A stretch of DNA of 64,000 nt from Symsagittifera roscoffensis. Lineage: Eukaryota > Xenacoelomorpha > Acoela > Convolutidae. The notes below the pieces were generated by a model. That model did not search any database. It was not told where the DNA came from and worked only from the letters and a program-made list of their open reading frames with translations. A program made the translations under genes and the position numbers. Each line of letters begins with the position of its first letter. Position 1 is the first letter of the stretch. Location of the stretch: NCBI RefSeq assembly GCF_963678635.1, contig NC_087064.1, positions 13,051,989 through 13,115,988 on the forward strand. The letters run 5' to 3'. Positions 1-8,000 of the stretch are shown here, piece after piece.

Positions 1-576
1 ATTATTTCAAAAACGCGTCATTATGTGCCCAGAGGTACCATACTAAAATACTATGCCTCTAAAATTAAACCAATTTTACAATACGGCATTTTAGTGTACG
101 GTTGTACCAGCTATACAAATCTTTTGCCCCTTTTGATGATACAAAAAAAAATTATTCGCCTAATTTACATCAAAAGAAATTTTGCAACAATACGGGATGT
201 ATTTTTTGACCAAGGAATCTTAACAATCCCCGAATTACATGTGTATGAGCTTCTAAAATTTGTTTTGAGATCTGTCTCCGGACTTCATTCTGAAGAATTT
301 CTAAATGAACTTTTTAAATTTGAAATACCAACGTATAGGACTAGGAGGGCTAATTCAGAGTTGATGAAAATTCCTAATTTAAAAACCAAAATGCAGAGAA
401 TGTCGATAAGTTACAGGGGAACGAAACTTTACAATTTACTTACACAGAACTTTTTAATGCCCAATGAATTCACTAATTTTTCACAGGCAAATGTTCAAAG
501 CGTGGCTCACCGAATTAGAGATCTGTTCATTCTAAGCAATGAAGAACTCATCAAATTTATCTTTTGCCAGAATTAA
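1..576 (+). pseudogene. LINE (non-LTR retrotransposon) reverse transcriptase, C-terminal part
   Basis: The frame is open from the window edge to a TAA, so the N-terminus lies outside. The residues resemble the C-terminal tail downstream of the RT domain in Jockey/CR1/L2-like LINEs: a segment like 'KPILQYGILVYG', then a basic 'IQKKIIRLIY' segment and a later 'YRGTKLYNLL' motif. No catalytic RT motif is in view because that part lies upstream. The full protein would be the ORF2 polyprotein that nicks target DNA and reverse-transcribes the LINE RNA. The visible part has no stop or frameshift, so the copy may be fairly young, but completeness cannot be judged. The clade is inferred from recognition alone, without a search. 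Confidence 0.75.
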
Positions 577-1197
577 ATTGAATTATTCCTAAAAGAAATA
601 TTTTTTTTTGCATATGATGGATAGATGGAAAATAGATTTAATAATAGGAATTATTAAAATACCATGGCTGCTCCACGGACCCGATATTTTTTTTGACGTA
701 ATCCCCGGAAAACCTAGTACGACGGACTCTTTGTGAGTTTAGATTACTGAATAAAAGTCTCGGAAAAGTGGCGCATCCATTAAGAATTAAAAAAAAAAAA
801 AACATAAATTTTTTTCCAAAATGGGCCGAAATGGCCCGCTTGAGGGGGAACCTATGCCCAATTTTTTCGTTTTTCCTAAAAATCACCTAGAAATTTCATA
901 TTCATGCCCAAGGCTTAAAATGAAAGGAAAAAACTTGTATTTTTTTTAGGTAAATATTATAATCAGCTCATTAACATTTGCAATTGTTTTAAATAAGCTA
1001 AGTTATGTTGTGTGTTACTTAAAACTGAGATAAATCATGCCATTTCTGAGTAGGCTTTTAGACCCTCTAATGTATGATTTTATATTTCACCTTTTTTTGT
1101 TCGTTCTATTTTTGCAAATATGTAGAATTTATGTACTAGAATTCATAATAATTTGAAACCCAACTAACTACATCATTCATGTTTCTAATATTTTTTG
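577..1197 (+). other. LINE 3' untranslated region, no gene seen
   Basis: This is AT-rich DNA with no convincing coding region. It lies between the LINE stop codon and a hairpin plus TTTC repeat that look like the 3' end of the same element, so it is most simply its 3' UTR. A short minus-strand open frame in it has no recognisable features. Confidence 0.4.
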
Positions 1198-1237
1198 GGA
1201 CAGCATTTAGTATCCCTTATGGGATCGTTAGCTGTCC
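1198..1237 (+). other. stem-loop near LINE 3' end
   Basis: GGACAGC at 1198-1204 pairs with GCTGTCC at 1231-1237. Inside it, ATCCC (1212-1216) pairs with GGGAT (1221-1225) around a TTAT loop. It lies about 70 bp before a TTTC microsatellite. Many LINE 3' UTRs carry a stem-loop recognised by their own RT; that role here is inference. Confidence 0.5.
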
Positions 1238-1306
1238 GCTCTTTGATACTGATGTATTTATGCGCAATATGATATGAATTTTCTAGTAACATTGAGAAAT
1301 TAATTC

Positions 1307-1326
1307 TTTCTTTCTTTCTTTCTTTC
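1307..1326 (+). repeat. (TTTC)5 microsatellite, probable LINE 3' tail
   Basis: Five exact TTTC units preceded by ATTC. Several LINE clades end in short tandem repeats instead of poly(A), so this is the likely 3' terminus of the LINE. Confidence 0.5.
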
Positions 1327-1375
1327 TAACTTAACCATTAAGTTACACTTTGTATGGTTACACTTTTTTTGTGAG

Positions 1376-1601
1376 TATGGTCGGAACATTTTGTGCTACT
1401 TGCGCATTAACCGACTATCCTTATTTTACTTACCAATATGTGGTTAACAGATACCTTCTTGACCAGCAAGTGCCTCGGCAACCCGCACGTTACATTACCG
1501 AACCGGGACCCGCTCCAGTTCCGACCCCTACTCCGGCACCAGAACCAGCGGGCAGGGGAGGCTACCAGAATCTAGATCAACAACCGCCAAACAACAGTTA
1601 G
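1376..1601 (+). CDS. possible terminal exon of an unidentified gene
   Basis: A pyrimidine run (CACTTTTTTTGTGAG) gives a plausible 3' splice site ending at 1375. The open frame then runs to TAG at 1599-1601. It encodes a Cys/Tyr-rich start, a 'YQYVVNRYLLDQQ' stretch, then a Pro-rich tail with PTPTPAPEPA and a polar end. The codon composition is richer in GC than the surroundings, which argues for real coding sequence. I do not recognise the family. It could be the C-terminal exon of an upstream gene interrupted by the LINE, or an alternative last exon of the downstream gene. No clear AATAAA follows. Confidence 0.35.
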
Positions 1602-1897
1602 TGATGAGGACCACGCCGACCGATTGATTTAACTCCTCAACTGTTTAACTTATTTCAACTCTTTAATTTATTTTAACTGCAAAATCCTCAAAAGCTTTCT
1701 GCGCTTACCAGAAAAAGTTGGAAAAATAGACCCTGAAAACACCAAATAACTGGTCAGATGCCCGAAAAAGGCTTGCGGTAAAAGTTTACAAAAGAGAAGT
1801 TCCAAGCTGATTGGTTCAAAGTGAACATGTCGCTGAAAAATGGATTTAAAACGCCCTCAATTTAGCAATAATGTTTTAAATCAAATGAGCAAAATAG
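1602..1897. other. short non-coding interval
   Basis: Nothing recognisable is seen between the Pro-rich exon and the first exon of the Arg/Glu-rich gene. Part of it may be 3' UTR, promoter or intron. Confidence 0.3.
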
Positions 1898-2068
1898 TTG
1901 AAAAAAAAAGAACCTCGTATTTTAGACGCGGTGACAACTTTGTACGATGAGAACCGACAGCCGATCATTTTGGCGATGAAAGTTGAAGATTCGGGCAAAG
2001 TACACAGGGGAGGTCGAGACCGGGTGGATAGCAGCGAAGAGGAACGAAAGCGAGGGCTTCAAAGAGAG
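1898..2068 (+). CDS. exon a: N-terminal patch of the coiled-coil gene
   Basis: Reads '..RILDAVTTLYDENRQPII..' and ends CAAAGAGAG|GTTAAT in phase 0. The acceptor is uncertain: AG at 1896-1897 has a poor pyrimidine tract, while TTTTAG ending at 1925 would give a shorter exon in the same frame. A stop sits directly upstream in frame, so this is not simply an open extension. Confidence 0.65.
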
Positions 2069-5000
2069 GTTAATATAAAACACTTTTTTGTTCTCACGTT
2101 ATCACGGCTGCTTTTTGGTTTTTGGCAATCTCTTTACTTTCGGATAAAATTTGACTCATCTTCGGCCATTATGTTTTTGGAAATTCACAACAAAATTCTT
2201 AAGATTCTTACCAAATGCTGTTGGTATTGTTTTAGATTGATCTTGAACTGGAGCGAGAGAAAGAGAGGATTCGGGAGCGTGAACGGGAGCGTGAACAAGA
2301 GATAGAGCGTGAACGAGAAGAAGCAAGACAGCGTGAAAAAGAGAGGGAACTGCAGTTTGAACGGGAGAGGGAGGAGGCTAGAGAGAGGACGAGGGAGAGA
2401 GAGCTGGAATTGCAGAAGAAGCAAATCCAGTACTGTGAGGTGTAAGTATACTCCTGATTGTCAAATATCTGGATCTCCATCCGTTTTAGACTTCTTTTCA
2501 GGCCTTCAAAAAATCTTTTAACAAAACTTAAATGAACTTTAAGTAAAATTCAGCGTTGAAAATTAAAATCAATATTTCAAATTAGACTGGTACTTTTTTG
2601 GGATTCAGTAGATCTTGATAAAAATAGAGAACAAAATTAGTAAACTCGCAGCTGAAATAAGATGAAAATTGCTTTTTAAGTAATATTTTTACAGAGAGAT
2701 TCAAACTGACGATGAGTTTATGAGTGGCAACGAGTCAGGCACTACTGCTGGTTCCAGCCGAGACAAGGAGGAGGATAGAGAACGAGGAGAAGGGAGAGGC
2801 AAAGAGAAAAAGGAAAAGGACCGGAAAGAAAGGGAGAAGGACCGAGTGAAAGGGGATGAGGATAAAATCCGCGACAAGGATGCTGATCGGAATCGAGACC
2901 GAGTCCGCGATAGAAGAAGGAGGTCAAGCCGGGACCGCGATAGTGAGGTGGGAACCCGTCGTCAGAGCAGCCGACAAAATAGCGCTTCCAGCACCGGGAG
3001 GTCTTCGAGATCTTCGGTCACTTCGGATCGAGACGGGGAGGGAGGTTACTCGTCAACAACATCGGCAACTTCAGCAACCTCGAAAGAGACGGAGACGGCT
3101 CTGGCGAGGCAAGAAGCCCTGCTGGAGAAGTTGCTGCAGAGTCAAGACCAGACCAATGAGAGCATGAAAGAAAGGTATGATCAAATTATCAAAGGTTGAA
3201 ACTTAAGAAAATCATCACCAGTTGGTAAAAGAGAGAGAACTCAAAAACGAGTTGTTCAACTGTTCTTTGAAGAACACCTGTTGTGCCCCTGGTGAAGATT
3301 TGCATGTATTTTGGTGGTTATTTGACTTTGCTTTTTAAAGTTTCCTCTTCTGTAAAGATCGCAGACGGACGCTGGTAGTCTCAAACTTCCAAACTGCGGC
3401 CTGATTTTCTGTTTCTCGCCTAACTCTCAAAAGATCAAAGAATAAAATTAAGTTTTAATCTGTAATCAGCTGAGCTGATCGTAAGTCGGTCTTTTTCTGT
3501 CGTCTGATAAATGCTGTTAATGTTTTGAATGGTGTTAGGATGGGTGAGGCGCAGGAGAATCTGGGAAAACTGATGAATCAGCTGAATGCCTCTTCCAAGA
3601 ACAAACAGGAGCTGGACTCCCGACTAAAACGACTAGACAACAGGGTATGTAATATTTGAGGCTTCTGACATTCGCAGGGGATCTATGAAAGGCTATCCAA
3701 GCTGTCTAAGAATAGTTAGTTTCTATTATCTCCCCACATTCCAGACCGAATTAATTTGTTGAGCGAAGCTCAATGTGATTTCTGTACCTATTAACGAATC
3801 TCCCCCTCTTAAAAAAAGGGGAGAAAAAGTCATGGAGATCCGCATTTCCCGTAAAAGACTAAGAAAACAATTTTGCAGGGCAAATTTTAATTTTTTTTTT
3901 GCTTTTGCAGGGTTTCTTACGCATAACCACTTGTATCGAGTTTTTGAAATCAATTCTAGTTGAAAGTACATTTTCGATTTAAGTTTTTTTGGTCAGTTTT
4001 GAGCTTTCTCTCAAATATGCTTCGAAAAAATTGCTTCTTTTTTAAATAATAAGTTTCGACTTCAAGTTTCATCTTACCATCTCTTTAATTGTTGTTTTTT
4101 TTCCAGCTGGAGACGGCTCTCGGTGCATTGGAGACTTACACAGTGGACGAAAGCAATCGAGACAGGTGAAAAAACAAAACAAGATATTGTAGGATTAGGC
4201 GATGAAATGCCTTGAAGCGGATATTAAATCGATAAGGATGATTTGAAACAAATGCATGAAAAAACACCATTGAAACTAGCTTAAATTATTATCTCCAGTT
4301 GCTCTTCCCCGAGTCATGTAGAAGAATACCCTTTCAGAAAATTATCTTTTCCTTGTCTGCACACTGTTACATTATTTTTATTGGTAAGCGGTGCAAAATT
4401 GTGAAATAAATTGTTTGTTTTAGAGTGAGAGGAGGAACTGCAAATAGCTACGAGGTAAACCTGCGATTTATTTGTATCGAAAAATCGAGACAGAGAGGAA
4501 GTTTACACCAGCTAAGAGTATTTCAACAGTCGAGTTTCATTGCTTATCAATTGCATGTTTCAACATTGCAATCATTTATTGCAAAGTTGTAGTAATTGCG
4601 ACTAAACTGGAAAGATGAAAAAGCTCGAAATCTATAAAAATTTGGTAAAGAAGACCGCAAATTATAAACAAAGTCGACGACTTTGTCTGCAAGAGATTGT
4701 CAGAAACGTTATTTAATTCTAAATGGAATTTCAAAAAGAGCATATTAAGTAGGAAAAGTTTTGTCTTTAACTTTCGACCAATTAAGACCAACAAATTTTG
4801 TTTTTAAAAACCAACCAAACTGCTCGTATCAGGGCGAAGCCCTGAACGTTCCGACTGCCTTTTAAGGTCTATTGAGCAGTAATAACATGAAAAATTTAAA
4901 GGTAGAAAAAAAACAATTTTTAAGCCGGATTAAATAGCTGCTTAAAACTTATGGCACGGACAAGACTGCTCGTATATCAGGGCAAAGCCTTGAATGTTCC

Positions 5001-8000
5001 GATTGTCCCTTAGTTCATATCGATTAGTTTTTGGGAAAAATATTAAAAACCTATATATTTTGGACAATATCAAAGTTTGAAATTGTGAATCGTACGAAAT
5101 CAAGACAAATGATTAGCTAACCTCAATTCAATTTGGAAAGATATTGTTGTGCGGAATAATTCCTCACTCATAAAAAACTCGCGCTACGCCCTCAGCATTA
5201 TGAATTAACACTTCAGAGGGCTTATAATTTAGTCCAAAACATATCCAATTTGGCAATTTTCAAGCCACCAGAGTTTTACAAAAATTAGTCGAATCGAAAC
5301 ATCTTTTTCAGTTTGAATTCAGGAACGCAATGTCTTCCACTGGGTATAAAAATTTTTTGTTGAAAACTATTATTATTTCGATCGGCGAAAATTGACTGAA
5401 TATAAAAATTACAACGTGCATAAAAATCTTTTTTCTTCGAAAGTCGGAACAAATATATCGCACAGTAGCTATTCAAAATTGGAGATTGGCATTTTTCAAA
5501 CGCTCTTATCTTTACAAAAATCAATCAACATTCAAATATCTTTCTAAATTTGAGTCAGGAGGTTATAATTTATCAGATGCTGCTGCATAGACATTCGTGT
5601 CGAGACATAAATATTTGGGACACAAATGTCCAGACACGCAATGTTAAAAGAAACTCTCTTGAAAAATGGACAACAACAAATCGAACTTGTGTCTAAAAAA
5701 TGCCACTGGCCACAAATATTCCATCTTTAATTCGAATGTGTGAACAAATTCTGCTATAGTTCATTGTGTTTTTCGGCAAAAACTGCAATTTTTTTCCAAT
5801 TTGTTTACAAAGGGTTGAATGTTTTTTTTCTGCAGTTATTTTTGATACCATGCACACCAGACCGCATAATGACTTTAAGATTGGCACACCTACTGCTCAT
5901 AAATTTTTCAATAAATTTACTTCATTCATTTGATGGAAGCAAAGTTAAAATTTTTGGGATTGTTGTTAAGCAAGAGAAATTTAATTGAATAAAAACTGGA
6001 GATTGAAAAAAAAACGAATTAGGTTTTCATTAGCAATGTGACGTACAGCTGAAATATTTTCGACTCGAAGAATTTGATTCCCGGAAATCAAAAATTTTGA
6101 AAGTAAAAATCACTTGCGATCAAAACGGCCACAGAGTGTTTGCGTTTGAATATTGCTTTTTTGGATTAAGAACTGTTGTTATCGCAACATACTTAGTCCA
6201 AACATGTCATTTTTAGACGCGAAAAAGTTTTATTGTAGTTGTAACTTTTTGTGGCAAAAATATTTGAATTTGTCTTAAAAAAACACAATTTTTTTCCTTT
6301 TGTGAAAGTACTTGATACTGACAAGTTCCATTTCTTGACCGTTAGATAATCAAAATTGATTCAGACGAATGAAGCAGCAACTCTTTGTTTTTTGATTTAC
6401 GGTCGTTATGCGAGCGGTCTTCCCGGATTGATCTTGCAGAGAAAATCAATTCTGTTGTAGTACTGTTACAGTTAAAAAAAACAGTGTTGTTACAGTACTG
6501 CGCCAGCCTCAATTTATCTCTGATCAGAGATAAATCAGCGATAAAAAACAGTACTGTTACAGAGATAAATCAGCACCTTAACAGCACTGAAAATTGCAAA
6601 AATAGCACTAAAAAAGCAAAAGTAGTTCTGAAAAATCACAAAAAAGCGCTAAAAAATCAAAGGCAGCATTGAAAGAATGAAATAAAAATATTTGCTGTTT
6701 TTTCCACAAAAAAGACCCTTCACAGGCAAATTTAGTTGCTCAAGCCTTCTAATTATTAATTCATTTCTCTTTTACTTCCCAGAGAAACTGCGTTTTCAGG
6801 CGGTATCCAGCTGATTTTAGCTGTGGGATGATTCAAAAATTTAAGAAAAAGATTGCCGTTTTTTTAAACAAACATTTTCCTTTCCAGGTAAACTTAATTG
6901 CTGCAGCCTTCTGCTTGTCAAGGCTAAGTCATTTGTAATTCATTTCGCAGAAAAAACTGCGTTTTTAGGCGGTTTTTAGCTGATTCTGTCTGTGGGGGGG
7001 GGGGGGGGGGTGAATAAGGGCCTCTTTCATTTTTTTCTCAATTGTAAGGACACGTAACAAATCTTCGAAATAAATTCGAAAATTTGAAGAAAAAAAAACA
7101 TACAATACTGTTCCAGTACAAAAACAAGTGATATAAAAACAACGGCGCTGTAACAGTACTGTTCTAGTACTGCAACAGTACTGTTTTTTTTGTTTCACTG
7201 GGTTTTTCCTGCAACAGTACTGAAAAAAATATATTACTAGATTTACTCTGAAACAGAACTGATTATTACTTTATTACTGGCAGACCAATCCGGGTTGTTT
7301 AGCGGAATCTTCCGCATAACCAACCTGGACGCAATGTGCTGCTGTATGTAATCAGTATTTTTAATTAATTTCTGCAAGTTTAAGGTGAATGAAGTTGTAG
7401 AAAATTGCTTCTGGTGATCCAAGTGTTCTAGCTAATTAGTGTTCTAAATTAAGAAAAACTAGATTAGATTATGAAAAACTATATCATAAAAACTATATCA
7501 ATAAAAACTATATCAATATTGTTTTTCAATATTGCCGATACACTTAATTTGAAACTGTAACAGTTAAACTTCCATATGCTTTATTCAAGGTTGTCAGACC
7601 GTCGTGTTCTAGCTAGTTACTGATTCTTGGCAACAAATTAGTTTCTATTTTAAACTTAAGCAAGTCATCAAGCACTTCAATTTTTAAAAATTTCTAATAC
7701 AAAACATTATATCCACAATCACAGGAATACTGCTATGGAAATGAATCTTGAATTCTAAACAGTTTACAGCAAAACAAATTGGAATTAAATAGGCGCTAAT
7801 TAGTCCAAACAATTCTTCTGCAGTACTTAAAAACCTGCTTTCAACAAAGAGTTTTTTGTATTCATTTTTTTTGAAAAACAAAGTTTTCTCTTTTTTTTTT
7901 CAAATAACAGCAGTTTTTATGTGCTGTTTATTATGAGATACGAATCAAACGCTTAGAAAGTTTGTGAATTAGGCACAGTTTTAGGCACTGCAACAGTTGT

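Larger units (their letters stand above)
6355..7358. mobile_element. fold-back / TIR element in intron (ends approximate)
   Basis: The left side near 6401 (GGTCGTTATGCG, then CCCGGATTGATCTTGCAG) matches the reverse complement of the right side near 7270-7326 (GGTTGGTTATGCGG, then CCCGGATTGGTCTGCCAG). Weaker similarity continues outward to AGCAGCA on both sides. Inside, CAGTACTGTTACAG-type words occur several times in both orientations. No transposase frame is present, so this is non-autonomous. I could not define a target duplication. Confidence 0.45.

Noticed and set aside
638-886. 82-residue minus-strand open frame after the LINE
   Set aside because: Low-complexity, contains long Phe/Lys runs from homopolymers, and no motif; more likely LINE 3' UTR read backwards.
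2185-2480. Minus-strand Ser/Leu/Arg-rich open frames
   Set aside because: They are the antisense of the Arg/Glu-rich exon b, where the repetitive codons keep all frames open.
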